Assembly (NCBI GenBank): GCA_020216925.1
Contig: JAIWOL010000100.1
Span: 1-14,616 of the forward strand
Direction: 5' to 3'
DNA length: 14,616 bases
Source: Thiobacillus sp.
GTDB taxonomy: Bacteria; Pseudomonadota; Gammaproteobacteria; Burkholderiales; Thiobacillaceae
Part shown: in pieces, positions 8,644 through 14,526 of the stretch
How the letters are laid out: each line of letters opens with the position of its first letter
How positions within the stretch are numbered: position 1 is the stretch's first letter
Notes under the pieces: model-generated
The model's input: the letters and a program-made list of their open reading frames with translations, nothing else
Told to the model about the DNA's origin: nothing
Database searches by the model: none
Translations under genes and position numbers: made by a program

Positions 8644-9033
8644 TCAGTAGCCGGTACGGCCGGAGTGGGGCAAATCCCCTTCGCCGAAGAAGTTCCACAG
8701 CAGGTGGGCGACGATCTCGGGGGCGATCACGGTATGGTGATTGTGGCTGTCTTGTAACGCGATGCGCAATTTTTTTCTCAATTCGGGATCGCCCGTCAGG
8801 TCGAAAATAATATCCACCTTGGCCCCCATCGACACCACCTCCATGGCATCTTCAAACACCGGCACCTGACTATGCCGAAACCCCATCGCCACCGGCGATT
8901 CCAGATTGCGGTGCGCCACCGCGACGATTTGTACGTTGACGTGCTCCTCCTGAATTTTTTCCAGGAAATGTTCAGCGAATTTTTCGCCCACTTCACCCAG
9001 GCCCAGCAGGGCCACCCTGACTGTATGGTTCAT
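8644..9033 (-). CDS. Small stand-alone Rossmann-fold protein
   Basis: 129-aa protein with an N-terminal dinucleotide-binding fingerprint VALLGLGEVG, then alternating strands and helices (VQIVAVAHRN; VDIIFDLTGDPELRKKLR; HTVIAPEIVAHLLWNFF). It resembles the N-terminal Rossmann half of homoserine or aspartate dehydrogenase-like enzymes but has no catalytic domain. From memory, similar units ending in a TGDP...LLW pattern occur at the N termini of some sensor kinases, which would make this a free-standing signalling module; I cannot verify this here. Two start codons are possible. AGGAG at 9042-9046 is two bases from the ATG at 9039 but eight bases from the ATG at 9033, so the inner start is preferred. 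It is the first gene of the minus-strand signalling run. Confidence 0.75.
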   Translation of the reverse strand: MNHTVRVALLGLGEVGEKFAEHFLEKIQEEHVNVQIVAVAHRNLESPVAMGFRHSQVPVFEDAMEVVSMGAKVDIIFDLTGDPELRKKLRIALQDSHNHHTVIAPEIVAHLLWNFFGEGDLPHSGRTGY

Positions 9034-9041
9034 GTGCATGA

Positions 9042-9046
9042 CTCCT
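9042..9046 (-). promoter_or_regulatory. Ribosome binding site that decides the Rossmann-gene start
   Basis: The minus strand reads GAGGAGTC before two ATGs six bases apart. AGGAG is eight bases from the inner ATG (9033) and only two from the outer one (9039), so the inner ATG is the better start. Confidence 0.65.
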
Positions 9047-9065
9047 CGTATTGATTATTGAATGC

Positions 9066-9117
9066 CCCGGCACAGGGAACCCCACTCCTTGCCGGGATGC
9101 CTCCCATTATCGAGGCA
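9066..9117. repeat. Two adjacent small hairpins in a divergent intergenic region
   Basis: CCCGGCA (9066-9072) pairs with TGCCGGG (9090-9096). Directly after it, TGCCTC (9098-9103) pairs with GAGGCA (9112-9117) around an 8-base loop. Both lie between the divergent Rossmann and proline iminopeptidase genes, where a regulator site or 5' leader structure is plausible. No poly-T follows on either strand, so a terminator is unlikely. Confidence 0.4.
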
Positions 9118-9134
9118 AACGCCGCATTACTTGA

Positions 9135-9164
9135 GCGACAAGTCGGACAGACCTCGCGCATAAT
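9135..9164 (+). promoter_or_regulatory. Candidate sigma-70 promoter giving a leaderless pip mRNA
   Basis: GCGACA (9135-9140, 4 of 6 to consensus), an 18-base spacer and CATAAT (9159-9164, 5 of 6). The expected transcription start about seven bases after the -10 falls on or next to the A of the ATG at 9171. No Shine-Dalgarno sequence precedes that ATG, so the message may have no leader. Confidence 0.45.
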
Positions 9165-9170
9165 AGAAAA

Positions 9171-10136
9171 ATGGCCCGCTCCGATCCGCTCTACCCGTCT
9201 GTTACGCCCTACGCCAGCGGCCAACTTGCCGTCGACGCGGTGCACCGCGTCTACTGGGAAACATCGGGCAATCCTGACGGCATCCCGGTGCTGTTCGTGC
9301 ACGGCGGGCCGGGTTCCGGCACCTCGCCCGCGCAGCGGCGCTTTTTTGATCCGGCGCGTTACCGCATCGTGCTGTTCGACCAGCGGGGTGCGGGGCAATC
9401 GGTGCCGCACGGCGAACTCACCGACAACACCACGCCCCATCTCATAGCCGACATGGAAGCGCTGCGCCGCGAACTCGGCATCGAGCAATGGTTGGTGTTC
9501 GGCGGTTCCTGGGGCTCCACGCTCGCGCTCGCCTATGCCGAGGCGCATCCGCTGCGCTGTCTCGGACTGGTGCTGCGTGGCATTTTTCTCTGCCGCAAGA
9601 GTGAAATCGACTGGTTTCTCTACGGCATCCGCGCATTCTTTCCCGAAGCCCAGCGCAGGCTTGCCGATTTCATCCCCGCCAACGAGCGGCACGACCTGCT
9701 CAGCGCCTACCACCGCCGGCTCGTCGATCCCGACCCGCGCATCCATCAGCCTGCGGCATACGAATGGGCCACCTTCGAAGCCTCGTGTTCCACGCTGCTG
9801 CCCAACCCCGCGCTCATCAGCGCCTTCGGCAGCGACAAAACCGCGCTGTCGCTCGCCCGAATCGAAGCGCACTACTTCGTCCACAACATCTTCCTGCCCG
9901 ACAACAGCCTGCTGCACAACGTCGACGCCATCCGCCATATACCCGCCGTGATCGTGCAGGGGCGCTACGATGCCGTCTGCCCCATCGTCTCCGCCGACGA
10001 ACTCGCGCGTGCCTGGCCCGAAGCGCGCTACGTCATCGTGCCGGATGCCGGACATTCGGCGTTCGAACCCGGCATCGCGCACGAACTGGTTGCAGCCTGC
10101 GACCGCTTTGCCGCCGCCGGCAGCTTTGCGCCCTGA
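9171..10136 (+). CDS. pip: Proline iminopeptidase (alpha/beta hydrolase)
   Basis: 321-aa cytoplasmic serine peptidase that removes N-terminal proline from peptides. Family features are all present: the oxyanion motif HGGPGSGTS (44-52), FDQRGAGQS (69-77), the nucleophile elbow GGSWGS with S113, the acid D267 in QGRYDAVCP, and the histidine H295 in DAGHSAFEP. The sequence between about 135 and 240 is the helical cap domain seen in this family. Length is normal (310-325 aa is usual). The start is placed at the ATG from which the family-typical LYP...PYASGQLAVD opening reads; no ribosome site precedes it and a promoter lies just upstream. A DUF3025 gene follows 32 bases downstream and may be co-transcribed. 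Confidence 0.95.
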   Translation: MARSDPLYPSVTPYASGQLAVDAVHRVYWETSGNPDGIPVLFVHGGPGSGTSPAQRRFFDPARYRIVLFDQRGAGQSVPHGELTDNTTPHLIADMEALRRELGIEQWLVFGGSWGSTLALAYAEAHPLRCLGLVLRGIFLCRKSEIDWFLYGIRAFFPEAQRRLADFIPANERHDLLSAYHRRLVDPDPRIHQPAAYEWATFEASCSTLLPNPALISAFGSDKTALSLARIEAHYFVHNIFLPDNSLLHNVDAIRHIPAVIVQGRYDAVCPIVSADELARAWPEARYVIVPDAGHSAFEPGIAHELVAACDRFAAAGSFAP

Positions 10137-10168
10137 CCGCCTTTCCGCCTCGCTCCGTCCGCCAACGC

Positions 10169-10921
10169 TTGAATTTTTCGCATCCCGCCTTCGTGCCGTA
10201 TCGGCCCCTGATTGCCGCGCTCAACCTGGCCGGCGGCCTGCCCTCGCTGTCTGCGCTGAACGCGCTGGCAACTTCGCTGCATCGTGTTCAGGCGCGCGGA
10301 CGGCCGCTCCGTTTTGTTGCCTCCAATGGCAAATTCGCCGCGCGCGACTACGAAACCCACATCCTCGACAGCGGCGAAATCCCCACCCGGCCAGAAACCT
10401 GGCACGACGCCCTGAACGCCCTGGTATGGCTGCGCTATCCGCGTTTCAAGGCTGCGCTCAACGCCGCCCATGTCAGCGCCATGCGCGATGAAACCGGCCC
10501 GCTGCGCAGCCGTCGGCGCGACGCCCTCACCGTACTCGACGAATCCGGGGTATGGGTTCTGGGCAGCGATCGCCACCTGTACGAACTGATCGAAGCGCAC
10601 GCCTGGCAAGCGGTTTTCCGGGAACGGCGCCAGGCGGTGCAAACCGGGCTGCGTTTTGTGGTGGTGGGCCACGCCCTGCTGGAAAAGGCGCTTGCGCCCT
10701 ACCCCGCCATGACCGGCAAATGCCTGTGGCTGGGGAACGCGCAAGCGCAAGAAGCCGCAGCCTGCGACGCCTTGCACGCCCTAGACTCGCCGCGCCGGCT
10801 CGCGCCGCTGCCCGTGCAGGGCATTCCCGGCTGGGATGCAGCCAACGCCCATGCCGGCTATTACGACAACACCGATATTTTCCGTCTCGCCCGCATCACG
10901 ACCGCCGACACAGCAGCCTGA
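10169..10921 (+). CDS. DUF3025 family protein (probable TTG start)
   Basis: About 250 aa of a conserved proteobacterial family with no known function. Recognisable family stretches are FVASNGKFAARDYETHI, GEIPTRPETWHDALNALVWL, PRFKAALNAAH, RRRDALTVLDESGVWVLG and, near the end, GIPGWDAAN. Many conserved His, Asp and Arg residues (WHD, RRDALT, DES) hint at an enzyme, but no reaction can be assigned. There is no ATG at the expected 5' end. TTG at 10169 opens the domain cleanly (reading as MNFSHPAFVPYRPL); GTG at 10193 is the alternative, and neither has a strong ribosome site. Its last 26 bases overlap the end of the minus-strand secreted-protein gene. Confidence 0.82.
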   Translation: MNFSHPAFVPYRPLIAALNLAGGLPSLSALNALATSLHRVQARGRPLRFVASNGKFAARDYETHILDSGEIPTRPETWHDALNALVWLRYPRFKAALNAAHVSAMRDETGPLRSRRRDALTVLDESGVWVLGSDRHLYELIEAHAWQAVFRERRQAVQTGLRFVVVGHALLEKALAPYPAMTGKCLWLGNAQAQEAAACDALHALDSPRRLAPLPVQGIPGWDAANAHAGYYDNTDIFRLARITTADTAA

Positions 10922-11276
10922 CGCGCGGATCGTCATCCGGCAACGCCTGCCAGTCGGACCCCCTCAACTTGGAGGCGCGGTGCTCGATCAGCGCATCCTG
11001 GTCGGAAAACACCGCCCGCGACACCGTGCCCACGCGCCGCGTGCGGCAATCCAGCACGCGGCGCTCCAGCACCTCGCGCATCGGCCGCAGGCTCGCCGGA
11101 TCGGTCTGCCCCGCGTGCAGCACCAGCCGTTCATGAAAATGCAACATGCCGCCGCGCGATTCCACCCGCGAAGGGTCGATCAGGCGCATACCCTCGGGCG
11201 ATTCGTCCAGCACCTGCCACCCTGCCACGCCGGCCAGGGGCCAGCCCAGCAGCAGTGCAGCCGCCAGCCGGATCAT
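10896..11276 (-). CDS. Small secreted protein resembling surface-adhesin E
   Basis: 126-aa protein with an N-terminal signal peptide (MIRLAAALLLGWPLAGVAG). The mature part begins WQVLDES and follows the layout of the surface-adhesin-E-like family: a tryptophan start, a LIDPSRV strand (typical yyID..si), a second half with VLDCRTRRV, and a second cysteine near the C terminus (RLLCRRS). The two cysteines could form one disulfide in the periplasm. Identification is by pattern only and the function is unknown. The ATG at 11276 overlaps the TGA of the SpoIIAA-like gene (ATGA), so its translation is probably coupled. The same frame is open further upstream, but that stretch has no hydrophobic leader and a codon mix unlike a real gene. 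Confidence 0.68.
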   Translation of the reverse strand: MIRLAAALLLGWPLAGVAGWQVLDESPEGMRLIDPSRVESRGGMLHFHERLVLHAGQTDPASLRPMREVLERRVLDCRTRRVGTVSRAVFSDQDALIEHRASKLRGSDWQALPDDDPRVRLLCRRS

Positions 11277-11641
11277 TCCGCCGCGGAGGGCAACTCGCCC
11301 CCGGCCACCCAGGCCTGCGCCTGCGCCAGATCGTCGAACAGGCGGATATCCGCCGACATGAACAGGCGGTTGATCCACATGCTCCACGCCACCCACTGAT
11401 CGCCGGTGAGCACGGCAATGCGCCCGAAATCGTGCTTGTGCTCGCGCGAAAACCTCAGTTCCTTCCAGGCCACATCCAGGCTGTAAGACAACATGTCGCG
11501 CAGGTCGAACAGCACATTCACCTCGCCCTGGAACTGAATGCCATACCCCACCGCCTGCTCGAACTCGCGGTAATCCTCAAGCGTGAACTGCCCCATCACC
11601 GACACGGTGACGCAGTTACCCTGGATATCGAGACTGATCAT
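11273..11641 (-). CDS. SpoIIAA-like (STAS/SEC14-type) domain protein
   Basis: 122-aa single-domain protein. The fold signature is clear: strand ISLDIQGNCVTVSVMGQFT, helix LEDYREFEQAV, strand VNVLFDLRDM, helix LDVAWKELRF, then HKHDFGRIAVLTGDQW and the C-terminal helix pair ending in FDDLAQAQAWV. This matches the SpoIIAA-like family, related to STAS domains, in which a membrane-associated or lipid-binding role has been suggested but no reaction is established. It lacks an obvious phosphoacceptor serine of the kind found in true anti-anti-sigma factors. AGGAG (11649-11653) is seven bases before the ATG at 11641, which fixes the start; the Cys- and Arg-rich open frame upstream is not coding. It overlaps the small secreted-protein gene by four bases. 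Confidence 0.85.
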   Translation of the reverse strand: MISLDIQGNCVTVSVMGQFTLEDYREFEQAVGYGIQFQGEVNVLFDLRDMLSYSLDVAWKELRFSREHKHDFGRIAVLTGDQWVAWSMWINRLFMSADIRLFDDLAQAQAWVAGGELPSAAE

Positions 11642-11896
11642 GGCTGCACTCCTGCAAGGATGATGATTGAACCCTGAAACCGCAGCCAGACGCCTCCGAC
11701 AGTGCAACCGGCCGCGCGACCGCCGCACACAATGACACGCAAGACCCGGGCCTGCAAAGACGCGACAGAAGCAGTCGCGCCACCGCACACGCAGCGAACC
11801 CGCCCCGCAGGCAAATACAGTCGAAGGCCGGAAATCCCGCGTTCATGCGGCACTGGATAACACTCAAAAGCAGCTGACTGCGGTTTTCAATTTTAA
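11642..11896. other. Intergenic leader of the SpoIIAA-like operon
   Basis: A 255-base gap between the EamA exporter and the SpoIIAA-like gene, both on the minus strand. It contains the SpoIIAA-like ribosome site and a 9-base inverted match, AAACCGCAG (11677-11685) and CTGCGGTTT (11878-11886), about 190 bases apart. The A/T-rich end (about 11884-11900) holds TATAGT and TAAAAT on the minus strand, which could serve as a -10. No convincing gene or RNA is seen. Confidence 0.4.
11866..11887 (-). terminator. Weak hairpin after the EamA gene
   Basis: On the minus strand AAAACC-GCAG-TCAG-CTGC-TTTT forms a short stem of GCAG/CTGC extended by A/T pairs and ending in four T. It lies nine bases past the exporter stop. 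The stem is short, so this is only a weak candidate terminator. Confidence 0.25.
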
Positions 11897-12763
11897 CTAT
11901 AGCGAATCGGCCCGCACCGGACTGGACGCGCGCACCGCCAGCATCCCGGCTACCGCCACCGCCGCCATGCCCGCCCACGCCAGCATGGGCAGATGCTCCC
12001 CGAACAGCACCACGCCGTAGATCGCCGAAAACCCCACCGTGGAATACGCCAGCGCCCCCACCGTAAGCGTGCGGCCGCGATGATAGGCACGCGTCAGCGC
12101 CAGCTGCGCCAGCGTCGCCGTCACCCCGATGCCGACCAGCCACGGCCAGTCTGCCGCCTGGGGCCGGTGAAACCCCGCCGCCGCCATCCACGCCGCCCCG
12201 CCCAGCGTGGACAGCAGCGTGAAATAGAACACCACCCGCCATTCCGGCTCGCCCAGCCGGCCCAGCGACTTCACGTTCACATACGCCACCGCCGCCAGCA
12301 TGCCCGACACCAGCCCCGCCAGCGCCGGCACCCAGGCCCGCCCATCCACCTGCGGCTGCAGCAACAGCACGATGCCCACAAAGCCCAGCAGCACCGCCGC
12401 CACCAGCCCGCGCCCGTGCCGCTCCTTCAGCCACCACGCCGACAACCCCGCGAGAAACAGCGGCGCCGTGTAGTTGAGCGTGACCGCCGTGGCCAGCGGC
12501 AGCTGCGCGATGGCGTAGAAGAACAGCACCAGCGCCGAAAACCCCGACAGCCCGCGCCACACATGCGCCCGCGCGTGCGGCGTCGCCAACGGCGCCAGCA
12601 GCCGGCGATGCGACGCCGCGATCACGATCCAGATCGCCACCAGGCCGAAAACGGAACGGTAGAACACCAGCTCGGCGCTGGAAAACTGTGCCGACAAATG
12701 CTTGACCAGCACGCCCATCAGCGCGAACAGGGCCGCCGCCACCAGCATCCAGCTTGATTTCAT
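11897..12763 (-). CDS. EamA/DMT-superfamily transporter
   Basis: 288-aa inner-membrane protein of the drug/metabolite transporter superfamily, probably an exporter. About ten hydrophobic helices are arranged as two EamA repeats, roughly residues 4-136 and 148-280. Typical segments are LVFYRSVFGLVAIW and ATAVTLNYTAPLFLAGL with WWLKERHGRG in the first repeat, and LTRAYHRGRTLTVGALAY with FGEHLPMLAW in the second. The substrate cannot be told from sequence. An ATG at 12763 is chosen over an in-frame TTG two codons earlier; no strong ribosome site is visible for either. It diverges from the vapBC pair, and the 143 bases between them must hold both promoters. Confidence 0.92.
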   Translation of the reverse strand: MKSSWMLVAAALFALMGVLVKHLSAQFSSAELVFYRSVFGLVAIWIVIAASHRRLLAPLATPHARAHVWRGLSGFSALVLFFYAIAQLPLATAVTLNYTAPLFLAGLSAWWLKERHGRGLVAAVLLGFVGIVLLLQPQVDGRAWVPALAGLVSGMLAAVAYVNVKSLGRLGEPEWRVVFYFTLLSTLGGAAWMAAAGFHRPQAADWPWLVGIGVTATLAQLALTRAYHRGRTLTVGALAYSTVGFSAIYGVVLFGEHLPMLAWAGMAAVAVAGMLAVRASSPVRADSL

Positions 12764-12835
12764 GCGCAATGCGTACAGTTTGGCCAGGTGAGCCGGACCA
12801 GGGTGCGCAAAGATTCGGATGCTTCGTTCATGGTA

Positions 12836-12864
12836 TTGCCCGGCTGACAGTATTACACTATGTT
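12836..12864 (+). promoter_or_regulatory. Candidate sigma-70 promoter of vapBC
   Basis: TTGCCC (12836-12841, 4 of 6), a 17-base spacer and TATGTT (12859-12864, 4 of 6). It lies about 43 bases before the antitoxin ATG, and the -10 is inside the inverted repeat at 12850-12874. Confidence 0.45.
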
Positions 12865-12874
12865 AACGTAATAC
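12850..12874. promoter_or_regulatory. Inverted-repeat operator candidate for VapBC
   Basis: GTATTAC (12850-12856) and GTAATAC (12868-12874) are perfect 7-base arms separated by 11 bases, with a GTTAAC palindrome (12862-12867) inside. They overlap the candidate -10. AbrB-type antitoxins, alone or with the toxin, usually repress their own promoter through such sites. Confidence 0.5.
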
Positions 12875-12906
12875 GATGTCTTTAATGAATAGCATTGGAG
12901 TTTTGT

Positions 12907-13113
12907 ATGACAATCATTACCGTATCCCCCAAATTTCAGGTCGTCATTCCACGCGACCTTCGGCGCACGCTCAACATCCAGCCCGGCCAGAAACTCCGCG
13001 CACGCATCCAGGGCGACCACATCGAGCTGATTCCCGAGCAGCCCATCACCGCCGCGCGGGGTTTCCTGCAGGGCATCGACACCCGTGTCGAACGCGAGGC
13101 GGACCGCGCATGA
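12907..13113 (+). CDS. vapB: AbrB/SpoVT-type antitoxin (VapB-like)
   Basis: 68-aa DNA-binding antitoxin. Residues 1-45 form a swapped-hairpin AbrB domain: TIITVSPKFQVVIPRDLRR, then LNIQPGQKLRARI and DHIELIPE. The C-terminal tail (about 48-68, ARGFLQGIDT followed by READRA) is the part expected to wrap the toxin and block its active site. GGAG six to seven bases before the ATG at 12907 supports this start over an in-frame TTG four codons earlier. The stop overlaps the vapC start in an ATGA quadruplet. It should also repress the operon by binding the inverted repeat just upstream; that is known of the family and inferred here. Confidence 0.88.
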   Translation: MTIITVSPKFQVVIPRDLRRTLNIQPGQKLRARIQGDHIELIPEQPITAARGFLQGIDTRVEREADRA

Positions 13114-13487
13114 ATGTCGTCGATTCCTGCGGTTGGCTCGAATACTTTGCCGACGGCAGCAATGCCGGATTCTTTGCACCCGTGCTCGAAGACACCGAAA
13201 CTCTGGTCGTACCCAGCCTGTCGGTTTTTGAAGTATGCAAGCGCGTCGCCCTGCAACGCGGCGAACACGCCGCACGGCAGGCAGCCGATTTCATGGCCCG
13301 GGGCGAGATCGTCGGCCTGGATGCCGACACCGCTTTGGCCGCCGCGCTCTACTCAGCCAAACACCAGTTGCCCATGGCAGACAGCATCATCCTCGTCACC
13401 GCGCGCAATCTTCAGGCCACCCTGTGGACACAGGATGCCGATCTCAAGGGACACAAGGGCGTGAAATACAAAGCCAGGCCCGACTGA
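13110..13487 (+). CDS. vapC: PIN-domain toxin (VapC-like ribonuclease)
   Basis: 125-aa PIN-domain protein, predicted Mg2+-dependent RNase. The acidic active-site residues are all in place: D5 in VVDSCGWLEYF, E41 in SVFEVCKR, D91 in PMADSIIL and D109 in WTQDADLKG. Length is normal for VapC. The ATG overlaps the antitoxin stop, so the pair is translationally coupled; a second ATG at 13114 is in another frame and irrelevant. The target RNA cannot be read from sequence. The gene ends only seven bases before the 3' end of the convergent integron integrase. No attC-like site lies between them, so the pair is a neighbour of the integron rather than a cassette. Confidence 0.92.
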   Translation: MNVVDSCGWLEYFADGSNAGFFAPVLEDTETLVVPSLSVFEVCKRVALQRGEHAARQAADFMARGEIVGLDADTALAAALYSAKHQLPMADSIILVTARNLQATLWTQDADLKGHKGVKYKARPD

Positions 13488-13494
13488 TCCCGGT

Positions 13495-14475
13495 TTATCG
13501 ATCCAGCGGGCTCACCACCCCACGCCCGCCCTTGTTCAGCACATGGGTGTAGATCATCGTCGTCGCCACATCCTTGTGGCCCAGCAGTTCCTGCACCGTA
13601 CGGATGTCGTAGCCTGCCTGCAACAAGTGCGTGGCAAAGGAATGGCGCAACACATGCGGCGACACCGGCTTGGGGATGGCAGCCATGCGCGCCGCTTCGC
13701 GCACCGTACGCTGCACGCTCGATTCATGCACATGATGCCGTCGCTCTACCCCAGAACGCGGATCGAGCGAACGCATCGACGACGGAAATACGAACTGCCA
13801 TCCCCACGCCCGCGGCGCATTGGGATACTTCACCGCCAGCGCATCGGGCAACTGCACCTCGCCAAAGCCAGCCTCCAGATCGCGTTCGTGCAAGGCGCGC
13901 ACCTTGTCCAGATGCGCCTTCAGGGGAAGAATCAGGTTTTCCGGCAACACCGTCACCCTGTCCTTGTTGCCCTTGGCCTCGCGCACGATGATCTCGCGCC
14001 GCTCGAACTCCACATCCTTCACGCGCAGACGCAGCCCTTCCAGCAGGCGCATACCCGTGCCATACAGCAAGGCCACAATCAGTCCCATTGTCCCCGAAGT
14101 TGCATCCAGCAAGCGCCGCGTCTCGGTGGGCGTGAGCACCACCGGCAAACGTCGTGATGCTTTCGCCGCAATCACCTCATCCAGCCAGGGCAACTCGATA
14201 TTCAATATTTCGCGGTACAGGAACAGTAACGCCGACTTGGCCTGATTCTGCGTCGAAGCCGACACATTGCGCTCGCTAGCCAGATGCGACAGAAAATCCC
14301 GTACCGCCTCAGCACCCAGTTCCTGCGGATGCCGCTTGTCATGAAAATAGATGTAGCGTCGCACCCAGTCGATGTAAGCCTGCTCAGTACGCAGACTGTA
14401 ATGACGCAAGCGAATTTCGGCTCGCATCCGGTCGAGCAGCTTGGGGGAATCCTGAGACACCACGCGAACTTTCAT
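13495..14475 (-). CDS. intI: Integron integrase (tyrosine recombinase)
   Basis: 326-aa tyrosine recombinase, complete. The N-terminal SAM-like domain (about 10-95) opens with the IntI-typical [19 protein letters not shown]. The catalytic residues are R143 (GTGMRLLEG), K168 (REAKG), H274 and R277 (HVLRHSF), H300 (LLGHKD) and the nucleophile Y309 (IYTHV). Each sits three positions before its counterpart in class 1 IntI. The integron-specific insertion that binds extrahelical bases of attC is present at about 203-231 ([26 protein letters not shown]). I chose the ATG at 14475 over a TTG twelve codons earlier because class 1 IntI also begins shortly before this domain; no ribosome site decides it. 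The enzyme is chromosomal-type in sequence, not class 1. Confidence 0.95.
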   Translation of the reverse strand: MKVRVVSQDSPKLLDRMRAEIRLRHYSLRTEQAYIDWVRRYIYFHDKRHPQELGAEAVRDFLSHLASERNVSASTQNQAKSALLFLYREILNIELPWLDEVIAAKASRRLPVVLTPTETRRLLDATSGTMGLIVALLYGTGMRLLEGLRLRVKDVEFERREIIVREAKGNKDRVTVLPENLILPLKAHLDKVRALHERDLEAGFGEVQLPDALAVKYPNAPRAWGWQFVFPSSMRSLDPRSGVERRHHVHESSVQRTVREAARMAAIPKPVSPHVLRHSFATHLLQAGYDIRTVQELLGHKDVATTMIYTHVLNKGGRGVVSPLDR

Positions 14476-14489
14476 CCGCGAAATTTTAG

Positions 14490-14509
14490 GCTTGCCTATA
14501 TCCGCAAGC
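14490..14509. promoter_or_regulatory. Inverted repeat at the intI 5' end
   Basis: GCTTGC (14490-14495) and GCAAGC (14504-14509) are perfect 6-base arms around an 8-base A/T-rich centre, 15 bases before the intI ATG. It overlaps a candidate -10 (TATAGG or GATATA on the minus strand) with TTGAAC at 14525-14520 as -35. An operator for intI is plausible. The arms do not match the enterobacterial LexA box. Confidence 0.4.
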
Positions 14510-14526
14510 AAGGCGTAGAGTTCAAA

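Noticed and set aside
5350..8757. A 1135-codon open frame on the plus strand
   Set aside because: It runs antisense to the c-di-GMP, coiled-coil and FIST genes, is rich in His, Arg, Gln and Ala without domains, and is a high-G+C codon shadow of those genes.
9764..10168. Long upstream extension of the DUF3025 frame inside pip
   Set aside because: It overlaps a well-supported gene in another frame and has shadow-like composition; family similarity begins at about 10169.
11642..11788. N-terminal extension of the SpoIIAA-like protein
   Set aside because: The extra residues are Cys- and Arg-rich with no fold, while a good ribosome site marks the ATG at 11641.
11993..12757. A 254-codon plus-strand frame opposite the EamA gene
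   Set aside because: Its Arg/Gln/His/Pro-rich repeats are the mirror of Ala/Leu codons in the transporter; there is no ribosome site or domain.
12876..13109. Upstream extension of the vapC frame
   Set aside because: It overlaps the antitoxin gene; the VapC family start is the ATG at 13110, within the ATGA junction.
13110..13494. vapBC as an integron cassette
   Set aside because: No attC-like repeat or GTTRRRY core lies between vapC and intI, the gap is seven bases, and the pair has its own promoter.
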